19,483 bases of DNA from Phycisphaeraceae bacterium (GCA_020851395.1 JADZCW010000287.1:1-19483), one strand, 5' to 3'; positions 1 to 7,765 are shown, numbered from the stretch's first letter. A program made the numbers and translations. Notes: generated from the letters alone by a model not told the origin.

Positions 1-1544
1 GCCTCGACGCCGGCCAGGAGGTTGTCGACCTTCTTGTCGGCCATGCGGTCCAGTTCGATCAGTTCGTCGCGGTGATCCTTGAGACGGTAGATGTCGCCGA
101 TGGATCTGAGCAGGCAGGCGGTGACGAGTTGATCCACGGACTTTTCGCCCAGGCCGTCGATGTCCATCTGGCCGCGACCGGCGAACCACGTCAACCGTTC
201 ACGGAGCTGGGCGGGACATTCGGGGTTGAGGCAGCGGATCGCGGCCTCTTCGGCCTCGCGGACGAGCGTGCTGCCGCAGCTTGGGCATTTCGTGGGCGGC
301 TCGGTCACGGGGGCTTTGGAGGGTCGTAATTCCTCAACGACCTTGACGACCTGGGGGATGATCTCGCCGGCCTTCTCGACGACGACGGTGTCGCCGACGC
401 GCACGTCCTTGCGGCGGACCTCGTCGATGTTGTGCAGACTGGCGCGTTTGACCACGGTGCCGGCCAGGGGGACGGGTTTGAGGTCAGCGATGGGCGTGAC
501 GCTGCCCCCCTTCCCGACGCTCCAGATAATTCCTTGTAGGAGCGTCTGGGCCTGCTCGGCGGCGTACTTGTAGGCGATGCACCAGCGTGGGCTTTTGGAG
601 GTACATCCGAGCTTCTCGCGCTGGTCGAAGCGATCGACCTTGATCACCACGCCGTCGGTGCCGAAGCCTAGGTTGGCCCGTTCCTGCTCGAAGGACTCGA
701 TAACCTTCCAGACCTCCTCGATGCCGGCGCACTTCTTGACCCCGGGCGGCGTGGGCAACCCCCACCCCCGGAAGCTTTCCAGTGTGGTCCAGTGGGTGTC
801 GGGGGCGTGGTCCATCTCGATGGCGCCGACGCCGTGGGCGTGGAAAAGCAGGCGGCGCTGGGCAACGATGCGGGGATCGAGCTGCTTGAGCGTGCCGGCG
901 GTGGAGTTGCGGGGGTTGGCGAAGGGCTCTTCCTCCTGCTTGGCCCGCTGTTGGTTGATGCGGGCGAGCTCAGCAAAGGTCATGAAGACCTCGCCGCGAA
1001 CCTCCAGCAGCTTAGGGTGCGTCGCGGGCTTGCCGGCCAAGTGGAGGGGTATGGCGCGAATGGTGCGGATGTTGGCGGTGATGTCGTCGCCGCGTTGGCC
1101 GTCGCCGCGCGTGACGGCAACCGCGAGCCGGCCATCTTCGTAACGCAGGCTCACGGCCACGCCGTCGATCTTGGGCTCGACGATATAGTCGAGCTTTGGC
1201 GATTCAAAGAGCGAGTCCCCGGTCTGTTCCGCCAGGCCCAGGCCCTTGACCACGCGCCCGTGCCACGCCCAGAGGTCGTCGCGGCTGTAGGTGTTGTCGA
1301 TGCTGTACATCCGCCGCAGGTGCTCGACGGTCCTGAAACCCTCGATGGGCCGCCCGCCGACGCGCTGGGTGGGTGAATCGGGGGTGACGAGCTCGGGGTG
1401 CTTGGCCTCGAGCTCCTGGAGCTGGCGCATCAGGGCGTCGTAGGCCTGGTCAGAGACCTCGGGCGCGGCGTCGACGTAATACAGCCGGTTGTGCCGGTCG
1501 ATCTGGGCGCGAAGCTCAGTGATGCGCTTGGCGACGTCGGGCAT
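1..1544 (-). CDS. ligA: NAD-dependent DNA ligase LigA (3' end cut by window edge)
   Basis: This enzyme seals nicks in duplex DNA during replication and repair, using NAD+ to adenylate its active-site lysine. The first 514 residues are visible of a family length near 670-700; the reading frame stays open to the left edge, so the gene is cut by the window, not broken. Residues 1-70 form the Ia NAD-binding domain (LYYVDAAPEVSD). The adenylation motif VEPKIDGVA places the catalytic lysine at K125. The OB domain follows, then a four-cysteine zinc finger at C420, C423, C438 and C443 (CPSC, CLNPEC) and the start of the helix-hairpin-helix domain. The missing part should hold the remaining HhH repeats and the BRCT domain. 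The ATG at 1544 has no Shine-Dalgarno sequence, but TAAAAT lies 6 bases upstream. The hypothetical gene ends 36 bases upstream, so co-transcription is also possible. Identification is very secure. Confidence 0.97.
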   Translation of the reverse strand, partial: MPDVAKRITELRAQIDRHNRLYYVDAAPEVSDQAYDALMRQLQELEAKHPELVTPDSPTQRVGGRPIEGFRTVEHLRRMYSIDNTYSRDDLWAWHGRVVKGLGLAEQTGDSLFESPKLDYIVEPKIDGVAVSLRYEDGRLAVAVTRGDGQRGDDITANIRTIRAIPLHLAGKPATHPKLLEVRGEVFMTFAELARINQQRAKQEEEPFANPRNSTAGTLKQLDPRIVAQRRLLFHAHGVGAIEMDHAPDTHWTTLESFRGWGLPTPPGVKKCAGIEEVWKVIESFEQERANLGFGTDGVVIKVDRFDQREKLGCTSKSPRWCIAYKYAAEQAQTLLQGIIWSVGKGGSVTPIADLKPVPLAGTVVKRASLHNIDEVRRKDVRVGDTVVVEKAGEIIPQVVKVVEELRPSKAPVTEPPTKCPSCGSTLVREAEEAAIRCLNPECPAQLRERLTWFAGRGQMDIDGLGEKSVDQLVTACLLRSIGDIYRLKDHRDELIELDRMADKKVDNLLAGVE

Positions 1545-1550
1545 GGTGAA

Positions 1551-1556
1551 ATTTTA
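1551..1556 (-). promoter_or_regulatory. Possible -10 element for ligA
   Basis: TAAAAT on the minus strand, in an AT-rich patch of a GC-rich region, followed by TTCACC and then the ATG of ligA. A start point 6-7 bases downstream would fall on the A of the start codon, giving a leaderless message. No convincing -35 hexamer lies 16-18 bases upstream, so this is a weak call. Confidence 0.25.
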
Positions 1557-1580
1557 GGAGCGACTCGTATCCCGTGCACG

Positions 1581-2336
1581 CTAGACCAGGTGGGCTTCAC
1601 GCAGGCCCACGGGCTGGTCGAGGATTTCCTTCCAGAGGATGGCTTGCCGGAGTGAGAACGGGGGACGACCGGTCTGGGCAGCCACCGGGGAGGCGACGGC
1701 AGCCTGCTGAGGCGAGGCCAGGGCGGACCGGATGTGACGGGAAGAAATGGCGCCGACGGCGGCGACGACCGCGCGGCGTGCGGGCTGTTCGCGGCCCGGC
1801 GGCGGAGTTTGTGAAGGGGGCCTGGACGGCTGAGCGGGGGCAGGTCGACGTGAGGCGGGTCGGATGCTTGAACCTTGAGGTTTGGCGCCCGGGGGGATGT
1901 GTGCCGGGCGTTGATGTCGCTGCTGCTCGAGGGCCTCGGCGCGGCGACGGTAAGCTTCGACGGCCCGCTGACGCTCGCGAGCCTGGGAGAGGGTGAGGTT
2001 GTCCGGCTCGGGTTTGGGCGTGACCGGTCGTGGCTGGCCGGCGGCCTGGCGGCGTTGCTGGGCGAGTTCCTGGAGCTGTTGGCGGCGACGCATCGCCAGG
2101 TCGTCGGCGGTGGGCAGGTTCTTGGGACGGTCGGCCGCGCCCTGGGAGGTGACTTGGCGACCGAACTCCTCGAGCTTGCGCCGGGCGCGATCCTCGGCGG
2201 CGCGCTTCTCGGCCATTTGCCTAAGGTGATTGATCACCCACCCCCCCACCACGATCACCCCGCCGATGGCATACGTCACGATCTCTAACCAGTCCTGGTT
2301 GGGCGAGGCGGCCAGCATCCATGGGTGATTGAGCAT
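1581..2336 (-). CDS. Membrane-anchored hypothetical protein with planctomycete-type C-terminal tail
   Basis: A 251-residue protein of unknown function. One membrane helix lies at about residues 17-36 (VTYAIGGVIVVGGWVINHL), followed by a charged, probably helical stretch (QMAEKRAAEDRARRKLEEF). A long low-complexity region rich in Pro, Gln, Arg and Ala fills the middle. A conserved-looking tail at the C-terminus contains QAILWKEILDQPVGLR. From memory, similar tails (roughly QAI-x-x-x-EIL-G-x-P-x-x-LR) end many planctomycete hypothetical proteins, which suggests a shared docking peptide; this is inference. The start was chosen because GAGGG sits 8 bases before this ATG; an in-frame ATG two codons upstream is only 2 bases from it. 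The upstream ABC ATPase gene stops 11 bases before the start, so translational coupling is likely. No enzymatic motif is visible. Confidence 0.8.
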   Translation of the reverse strand: MLNHPWMLAASPNQDWLEIVTYAIGGVIVVGGWVINHLRQMAEKRAAEDRARRKLEEFGRQVTSQGAADRPKNLPTADDLAMRRRQQLQELAQQRRQAAGQPRPVTPKPEPDNLTLSQARERQRAVEAYRRRAEALEQQRHQRPAHIPPGAKPQGSSIRPASRRPAPAQPSRPPSQTPPPGREQPARRAVVAAVGAISSRHIRSALASPQQAAVASPVAAQTGRPPFSLRQAILWKEILDQPVGLREAHLV

Positions 2337-2344
2337 GGGCATTT

Positions 2345-2349
2345 CCCTC
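2345..2349 (-). promoter_or_regulatory. Ribosome binding site deciding the start of the hypothetical gene
   Basis: GAGGG on the minus strand, 8 bases before the ATG at 2336. It overlaps the TGA of the upstream ABC ATPase gene (2348-2350), which fits ribosomes terminating on one gene and restarting on the next. Confidence 0.6.
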
Positions 2350-3196
2350 AAGAGATCGGCTGGGCGCGGCGGCGCTGTCCTGAAAGTTTATCCACCGGCC
2401 GGACGTAGAAAAGGGGCCGGTCGTGATCATGCGGAGATAAACGTTCGAACCGAACTCCGTAGACCTCCTCGAGCAGGGCGGGCTCGAGGGCGGCTGACCA
2501 CGGTCCAGCGGCGACAAGCCTGCCTTGGGAGAGGACCCAAACGTCGTCCGCGTAGCGGGCGGCGAGGTTCAGGTCGTGCAGGACGATCAGCACGGCCAAG
2601 CCCCTGGCGGCCTGTTCCCGCAGCAGGTTCATGGTGTGGTGGACGTGCAGGGGGTCCATGGCGCTGACGGGCTCGTCCAGGAGCATCGCGGCGCCGCGTC
2701 GCCCGTGCGGGCCGTGGGCCTGGGCGAGGGCTCTGGCGAGCAGGACACGCTGCTGCTGGCCGACGGAGAGGTGGGCGTAGATGCGATCCGTCAGGTCCGC
2801 CAGGTCGCAGTCGCCTAGGGCCTGTTCGACGGCCCGGGGGTTCGGGCCCAGGGCGTGGCGGCCCATGCGGACCATCTGGCGGACGGTGAAAGCGAAGCTC
2901 GTGCCGCCCCGCTGGGGGACGTAGCTCAGGCGTGCAGCCCGCTGAACAGGGCTCAGGCGGTCGAGCAGCCGTCCCTCGAGGCTGACGCGGCCGCGGGTGG
3001 GTTGGAGGTGTCCGAGCATCAAGCGGAAGAGGGTCGTCTTGCCCGCGGCGTTGGGGCCGATCAGGGCCGAGACCATCCCCGGACGCAGGGCGGCGCTAAT
3101 GCCCTGCAGGACCCACCGGCCCGGCTCGAAGGCGAAATGCAGGTCCTCGACAGCCAGGGGGGACGGGGCCGAAAGCTGTGCGGCCGGCTCGGGCAT
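2348..3196 (-). CDS. ABC transporter ATP-binding protein, iron-siderophore/heme/cobalamin type (FecE/HmuV/BtuD-like)
   Basis: A 282-residue ABC ATPase that would power a binding-protein-dependent importer at the inner membrane. Walker A is GPNAAGKT (residues 47-54), the Q-loop glutamine is about Q95 (YVPQRG), the signature is LSVGQQQR (143-150, Val replacing the usual Gly), Walker B is MLLDEP (171-176) and the switch histidine is H207 (VLHDLN). The motif ALLEEVYGVRFE near the C-terminus is typical of the FecE/HmuV/BtuD group. No FecCD-type permease or matching binding protein occurs in the window, so partner and substrate are unknown. The start has GGAG 10 bases upstream. The gene is divergent from the coiled-coil gene at 3404 and leads a probable run into the hypothetical gene and ligA. 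Heme, iron-siderophore and cobalamin cannot be told apart from this subunit. Confidence 0.9.
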   Translation of the reverse strand: MPEPAAQLSAPSPLAVEDLHFAFEPGRWVLQGISAALRPGMVSALIGPNAAGKTTLFRLMLGHLQPTRGRVSLEGRLLDRLSPVQRAARLSYVPQRGGTSFAFTVRQMVRMGRHALGPNPRAVEQALGDCDLADLTDRIYAHLSVGQQQRVLLARALAQAHGPHGRRGAAMLLDEPVSAMDPLHVHHTMNLLREQAARGLAVLIVLHDLNLAARYADDVWVLSQGRLVAAGPWSAALEPALLEEVYGVRFERLSPHDHDRPLFYVRPVDKLSGQRRRAQPIS

Positions 3197-3370
3197 CGTT
3201 ATCGGGCTCCGGGGCGTGAACAGGGCTCGGCCGGGCTGGCCGGCGGCGGGTTGTTCCGCCCAGGCATCATAAACCTTTCATGCCCCGGGCGGCGGCCGAT
3301 GAACTGGGGGATGTGGGGAGTTTTTCCGGCCTTTGACGTTTAGAACGCCCGCCGTCCGTCCGATACGAGT

Positions 3371-3376
3371 TATAAG
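3371..3376 (+). promoter_or_regulatory. Possible -10 element for the coiled-coil/Wzz-like gene
   Basis: TATAAG in the divergent intergenic region (3197-3403), 27 bases before the ATG at 3404. No good -35 sequence is found at the usual distance: TTGACG at 3333-3338 is 32 bases away, too far. The rest of this 207-base gap shows nothing I can name. Confidence 0.25.
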
Positions 3377-3403
3377 CATCCTTGCAGTGAATAGAGAGCC
3401 AAC

Positions 3404-6019
3404 ATGAGCAACAACCGCACCGAATCCAACACCGGGCGCTCCGTCGACACCCTGCAGGTGGACCAGCTCCTGGGCGACCTTGAGCAGCGTCTGGGCCAAC
3501 TCAAGAACTGGCAGCAGCAGAGCCAGCGCGAGGCCGAGCAGACGCGCGAGGCCCTGGCGGCGATCGAGCATCAGCACCGCTGGATGACCCACCGCAAGTC
3601 CCGGCTGGACGGCCTGCACCGCGGGCTGCGCGGCTGGCGGAAGACGATCCGCCAGCAGAAGTCCGAGATCGAGGCCCTCCGCGGCACGATTCAACAGAAA
3701 CAGGAAGAGCTCGAAAAACGCTCCTCGCAGATCGACGCCGACTCTCGCCGGATCGAGGAGCAGCGCCAGCACCTGAGCGAGTCGACCGAACAACTCCAGA
3801 AGCTCAAGCAGACGCTCCAGGAGCGCCAGCAGCAGATCGAGAAACAACGGGCGGAGCTCGAGACGTTCCGCTCACAGCACGAAACGCAGAAGACCCAGTT
3901 CGAGGCGACGCTGCAACAGTTCGAGGAGCGTCAGGCCCAGGCGGATCGGCAGAAGCAGGAGATCTCGGCCGGGCGCAAGGAGATCGAGGAGCAGCGTGCC
4001 AAGCTGGCCCAGGAGACGCAGCAGATCGAGAAGCAGCGTCAGGAGCTGGCCGATCGTCAGTCGCGTCTGAAGGAGCAGCAGGACACCCTGTCCAAGGCCG
4101 AGGCCGAGCAGCAGGCCCAGGCGCAGGAGATCCAGAAGCAGCGTCAGCAGGTCATGGCCGACTGGCAGAAGCTCGACGCCGAGCGCCGCCGGGTCGCCGA
4201 GGACGAGCGCAAGCGGGTGGCGGCGGAGTTCAGCGAGGACTTCGCCCGACAGGCCGAGCGCCAACAGAAGCTCGACACGCTGGCGACCGAGCTCGAGGCC
4301 CAGGCGGCGGAGCTCGAGGCGCGGATGCACCAGCTCGACCAGCAGCGATCGGAGCTCGAGTCCGCCAGGCGCGACATGCACAACAAGCAGCAGCAGGTCG
4401 AGGACGAGCGCGCCAAGCTGACCGAGGAACGCGCCGCGGTGCAGGCGCGCAAGCAGCGTCTGGACGAGATGGCCGGGGATCTGAAGCAGCGAGCGCTGGA
4501 ACTCGAGCGCCGCACCGCCGAGGCCAAGGAGCTTGCGGTTCAGCAGGGCCCGATCGAGGAGGCCCGCAAGAACATCGCCCAGCAGCAGACGCTCCTCGAT
4601 GAGGCCCGCGCCTCGTTGGAGCAGCAGCGCAAGGGCCTCGAGGACCGAGAGCGGCAGTTCCAGCAGAAACAGGCTGATCTCGAGGCCCAGCTCCAGCAGG
4701 TCGAGTCCGCCCGCCAGGAGGCCGACGATCAGGCCGCGGCGGCCGAAGAGGCTCACCAGCAGCAGATCAGCCAGCAACGCCGCGAACTCGAGGAAAAGGC
4801 CAAGCAGCTCGAGGAGCTCGAGGCCCTGCTCACCCAGCAGCAGGGCGACATCGAGACCCAGCGTCAGGCGCTCGAGTACCGCCAGAACCGGGCCGAGACC
4901 TTCGAAGGTCTCGAGGGCCAGGTCGGCGAACCCTCGACGGAGCTCGATGCGAAGTGGAAGGAATATCACGACACGGTCAACCAGGCCAAGGCCAAGCTCG
5001 CCGCCGAGCAGGAGCGGCTGGCCCAGTGGCAGCAGGACCTCGAGACCCGGACCGCCTCCGGCGGCAAGACCGCCGACGCGGCGGCGCTCGAGCGGTTGCG
5101 AAAGCTCGAGGCCGCGCTGCGTGAACGAGAGGCCAAGCTCGACGAGCACGAACGGATGCTCCGCGAGCAGGCCCGGAGCGTCGAGCAGGTCCAGAACGGC
5201 TCCCAGGCCGACCAGCAACGCTACGCCGGGCTGCTCCAGCAGCGGCAGGTGCTGCTGGAGGTCAAGCGATTCCTCGAGAACAGCGAGGCGGAGATGGTCC
5301 GCCGCTGGGCGACGCAGAAGGCCGCGAGCCTCGTGGTCACCGCCCTGCTGTCCGTCTCGGTGCTGGCGGTGGCCAGCTACATGCTGGGCCAGAGGATGTA
5401 CGAGCCGACGTGGCGGGCCACGAGCGTCCTGCAGATCGGTCACGGCGACGAGGTGCCGGCGGCGCCGGACGCCTGGCTGAACCAGGAGAAGGCGATCCTG
5501 CTCGGCGACGAGGTGCTCGCGGCCACCGTCGACGCGCTGGTCAAGGAAGGGGCGGGCTCGTTCGGCAACGCCGCTCACCTGCGCAAGCATCTGGACGCCT
5601 ACCTGAAGGTCGCCTACGACGGCGGGAACAAGATCCGGCTGATCTATGACCAGCCCGGCGAGGGCGGCCGCCAGGCGCTCGTGCCCGTGCTCAACTGCCT
5701 GGCCCGGTCGTTCAAGGGCTACCAGATGGTCCTCGACCGCCAGGCGGGCCGCGAGGACACCGTCGAGATTCTTGAGCCGGCGATCCGCCAACCTCAGCCG
5801 ATCGACGACCTGCGCTGGCACGTGACCGCGGCGATCTTCATCGGCGCCCTGGCCCTGACGTTCCTCTCGGGCCTGGCGATCCGCAACTGGATGCGGAAGG
5901 CTGAGCACCTGATGGACCAGAACGCGCCGCCAGAGGTCGCCACGCTGACCGACGACAAGGCGTGGCCGCCCGCCGACGATCAGCAGCAAAAGGCCCCGGC
6001 CGAGGGCGCCGCCGAATGA
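3404..6019 (+). CDS. Giant coiled-coil protein with C-terminal Wzz-like two-helix membrane domain
   Basis: An 871-residue protein. Residues about 20-625 are almost unbroken charged coiled coil rich in Gln, Glu, Arg, Lys and Leu (repeated QQ-x-x-IEKQR and LEARA-like heptads). A first membrane helix lies at about 641-660 (AASLVVTALLSVSVLAVASY). An extracytoplasmic stretch of about 145 residues follows, opening with YEPTWRATSVLQIG. A proline-bearing segment (EILEPAIRQPQPIDD) precedes the second helix at about 808-827, and a short cytoplasmic tail ends the protein. This arrangement (two helices, YxATxxLQIG-like strand after the first, Pro-rich motif before the second) is that of Wzz/polysaccharide co-polymerases, which set glycan chain length. 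Wzz proteins normally have a short cytoplasmic N-terminus, so a coiled coil of this size is odd. There is no tyrosine-kinase domain and no glycan gene nearby. A role as an envelope scaffold is equally possible. GAGAG lies 8 bases before the ATG. Confidence 0.8.
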   Translation: MSNNRTESNTGRSVDTLQVDQLLGDLEQRLGQLKNWQQQSQREAEQTREALAAIEHQHRWMTHRKSRLDGLHRGLRGWRKTIRQQKSEIEALRGTIQQKQEELEKRSSQIDADSRRIEEQRQHLSESTEQLQKLKQTLQERQQQIEKQRAELETFRSQHETQKTQFEATLQQFEERQAQADRQKQEISAGRKEIEEQRAKLAQETQQIEKQRQELADRQSRLKEQQDTLSKAEAEQQAQAQEIQKQRQQVMADWQKLDAERRRVAEDERKRVAAEFSEDFARQAERQQKLDTLATELEAQAAELEARMHQLDQQRSELESARRDMHNKQQQVEDERAKLTEERAAVQARKQRLDEMAGDLKQRALELERRTAEAKELAVQQGPIEEARKNIAQQQTLLDEARASLEQQRKGLEDRERQFQQKQADLEAQLQQVESARQEADDQAAAAEEAHQQQISQQRRELEEKAKQLEELEALLTQQQGDIETQRQALEYRQNRAETFEGLEGQVGEPSTELDAKWKEYHDTVNQAKAKLAAEQERLAQWQQDLETRTASGGKTADAAALERLRKLEAALREREAKLDEHERMLREQARSVEQVQNGSQADQQRYAGLLQQRQVLLEVKRFLENSEAEMVRRWATQKAASLVVTALLSVSVLAVASYMLGQRMYEPTWRATSVLQIGHGDEVPAAPDAWLNQEKAILLGDEVLAATVDALVKEGAGSFGNAAHLRKHLDAYLKVAYDGGNKIRLIYDQPGEGGRQALVPVLNCLARSFKGYQMVLDRQAGREDTVEILEPAIRQPQPIDDLRWHVTAAIFIGALALTFLSGLAIRNWMRKAEHLMDQNAPPEVATLTDDKAWPPADDQQQKAPAEGAAE

Positions 6020-6076
6020 CGGAGACGTGGGACCGCCCCGGGGTGTTCCGGTCACTGACGTGAGAGAGCTGAGGTT

Positions 6077-6550
6077 CTATTGAGAGTCGCCGACGTCCCC
6101 GTCCGGCTCGGGCGGGGGATTGTCCAGCTCCGAGGTGTCGGCGCGGTCGACCTGCTCGAAGACGCGTTCCTCGACGAAGATCGGGACGTTGCCCGCGCAG
6201 CCCAGGGCGATGGCGTCGCTCGGGCGAGAGTCGATGTCCAGCGTCCGGCCTTCCTGGCTCAGCACCAGCCTGGCGTAGAAGGTGCCGCCCTTGGATTTCT
6301 CGGCCTTGAAGGCGGTGATGACGATGCGGTCGATCTGCCAGCCCATCTGTCGGATGATGTTGTCCAGCAGCTCGTGGGTCTGCGGCCGAGGAGGGGTCTG
6401 GCCCATGAGCCGACGCTCGATGGCGGCGGCCTCGTAGAGCCCGATCCAGATCGGCAGCACACGCTCACCGTCAGCCTCGCGCAGCTCGACGACGTGCTGC
6501 GGGCTGTTCTCGTGGATCAGGATGCGTGATAATTCAACCCGGACGGCCAT
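6077..6550 (-). CDS. Bifunctional nuclease family protein (DUF151/BFN)
   Basis: A 157-residue protein matching the DUF151 (bifunctional nuclease) family over most of its length. Family hallmarks visible are the opening strand (VELSRILIHENSPQHVVELRE), the segment RVLPIWIGLYEAAAIERRL (residues about 30-48), HELLDNIIRQMG in the middle, and the motif IDSRPSDAIALGCAGNVPIFVEERVFE near residues 106-133. Plant and bacterial members are reported to have DNase and RNase activity, but the cellular role in most bacteria is unclear. The acidic tail after about residue 135 (PPPEPDGDVGD) is a species-specific addition. The start ATG is preceded by AAGAGGG at good spacing. The gene is convergent with the coiled-coil gene (57-base gap) and lies downstream of the xylose-isomerase-like gene in the same orientation, but a 164-base gap argues for its own promoter. 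Confidence 0.9.
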   Translation of the reverse strand: MAVRVELSRILIHENSPQHVVELREADGERVLPIWIGLYEAAAIERRLMGQTPPRPQTHELLDNIIRQMGWQIDRIVITAFKAEKSKGGTFYARLVLSQEGRTLDIDSRPSDAIALGCAGNVPIFVEERVFEQVDRADTSELDNPPPEPDGDVGDSQ

Positions 6551-6714
6551 GTCGCCCTCTTGGTTCCACCGTCAGCCGGCCGCGCTGCCCTCCCGGCTGT
6601 GCCACGGCCGCTGTTCAGCCCCACACAGAAAGGCGGACTTCTGGGAGTGATGTTACCCGCCGAGGGGGCAAAAGGACACCCGACGGCTGGTAATTTTCTT
6701 GCCTTCTGGGCGGT

Positions 6715-7752
6715 CTACTTCAGGCCCATCAGGTGTTCGAGGATCAGTGCCTCGAGCTGCTCATAATCCCGTTGAGCGACGGCCTGGCCGGCCGCGGCGT
6801 GGTTGAGCGTGCGGTGCTTGTCGACCAGGGCCAGGAAGAACCGCCGGCTGTTGGCCAGGTGCCGCGTGGCCGCCTCGGGCTTCTGCGTCCGCATCGCCTT
6901 GACGTCCAGGCCGATGAACCGCTCGGTGTCGGCGTAACCGGCGAGCTCGAGCACGCGGACCTGGTTGTAGGCCCGGCGCAGGTCCGCGGCACCGAAAGCT
7001 TTGTCCTGGTCGAATTTCAGGCCATTCTGGTCATTGAGGTGCACGGACCAGAGCTTGCCGGCGGCCAGAGCGAAAGCCATCTCGTCCGAAGGGTCCAGGC
7101 CGGCGAGGATCGCGTGCGCCGACTCGATCAATCCCCCGACGCGCGACGGGTCGGCCGACTGAGCGGCCAGGGCCAGGGCGTGGCCGATGGTCGGGATGTA
7201 GGCGTGGTCCATCGGCTCGTTGGGCTTGGGCTCGATGGCGATGGTGATCTGGCGGTCGTAGAGCAGAATCTCATTGAGACTCTCGAGCAGCCAGCGATGG
7301 GCCTCGATGGCGTTCTTGGCCTCACGGATGTATGTGCCCTCGCGCGCGAGCCACCAGACCATGAAGTTGGTTCCCAGCCCATGAGCGATGTCGGCGCATC
7401 GCTTGGCGCGTTCGACGGCCCATCTTCGTGCAGCCGGGTCGTTGGAGGTGAAGCCCCCGTCGACGCCGCGCGGGTCTTCCCACAGGCGCGGAGCGCTGAA
7501 CTCGGCGACCAGACCGGCGTCATCGAGAACCTTCTTGACCTCTTTGGCCTGGGCGGTGATCTGGGCGGGCGAGAGCTTCTCCATGTCCGGCACGGCGTCG
7601 TCATCGTGGAACTGGACGCCCTCGAAGCCCAAGCCACGGTACTGCTCGAGCTTGCGGGCAAAGGCGACGGTCGGGCGGATGGGCGGGCCGAACGGGTCGG
7701 CACCCTCGTGGATGTTCCAGGGACCGAAGGAGAAGCGGTACGTGCCGGGCAT
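6715..7752 (-). CDS. Divergent xylose isomerase (class I-like TIM barrel)
   Basis: A 345-residue TIM-barrel isomerase clearly related to the actinobacterial class I xylose isomerases, which convert D-xylose to D-xylulose with two divalent metals. Aligning from memory: RFSFGPWNI at the start, the catalytic His/Asp pair in QFHDDD (H49, D52), metal ligand E174 and K176 in IEPKPNEP, E210 and H213 in IESAH, D248 and D250 in KFDQD, and D283 in GLDVKAMR. The aspartate of the class I motif HIDLNGQNG is replaced by histidine here (SVHLNDQNG, H238), so metal site and substrate range may differ. The protein is about 40 residues shorter than Streptomyces enzymes. AGGAGG (7760-7765) gives a strong start. 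The metallophosphoesterase gene ends 69 bases upstream. No xylulokinase or sugar transporter is adjacent, so xylose as substrate is inferred only from family. Confidence 0.85.
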   Translation of the reverse strand: MPGTYRFSFGPWNIHEGADPFGPPIRPTVAFARKLEQYRGLGFEGVQFHDDDAVPDMEKLSPAQITAQAKEVKKVLDDAGLVAEFSAPRLWEDPRGVDGGFTSNDPAARRWAVERAKRCADIAHGLGTNFMVWWLAREGTYIREAKNAIEAHRWLLESLNEILLYDRQITIAIEPKPNEPMDHAYIPTIGHALALAAQSADPSRVGGLIESAHAILAGLDPSDEMAFALAAGKLWSVHLNDQNGLKFDQDKAFGAADLRRAYNQVRVLELAGYADTERFIGLDVKAMRTQKPEAATRHLANSRRFFLALVDKHRTLNHAAAGQAVAQRDYEQLEALILEHLMGLK

Positions 7753-7759
7753 GTGAAAA

Positions 7760-7765
7760 CCTCCT
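7760..7765 (-). promoter_or_regulatory. Strong Shine-Dalgarno for the xylose isomerase gene
   Basis: AGGAGG on the minus strand, 7 bases before the ATG at 7752. This is the best match to the anti-Shine-Dalgarno sequence in the window and fixes the start. Confidence 0.7.

Noticed and set aside
1..1544. Apparent fragmentation of the ligase region into several short overlapping frames on both strands
   Set aside because: Reading the minus strand from 1544 gives one continuous LigA frame to the window edge with all motifs intact, so there is no frameshift; the short frames are shadows.
3362..3370. GATACGAGT upstream of the coiled-coil gene, also present upstream of ligA on the minus strand (1562-1570)
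   Set aside because: A shared 9-base word is expected by chance many times in 19 kb; positions relative to the starts differ and no longer similarity surrounds it.
3872..6055. A 727-codon open frame on the minus strand opposite the coiled-coil gene
   Set aside because: It mirrors the Gln/Glu/Arg/Leu-rich repeats of the real gene (antisense of CAG and GAG codons gives Leu), shows only Leu-rich low complexity and no domain, and has no ribosome binding site. Opening by composition is the simplest explanation.
6020..6076. Possible terminator hairpin between the convergent coiled-coil and DUF151 genes (GGACCGCCCC / GGGGTGTTCC)
   Set aside because: The arms abut with almost no loop, contain a mismatch and a G-T pair, and no T-run follows. 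Too weak to call.
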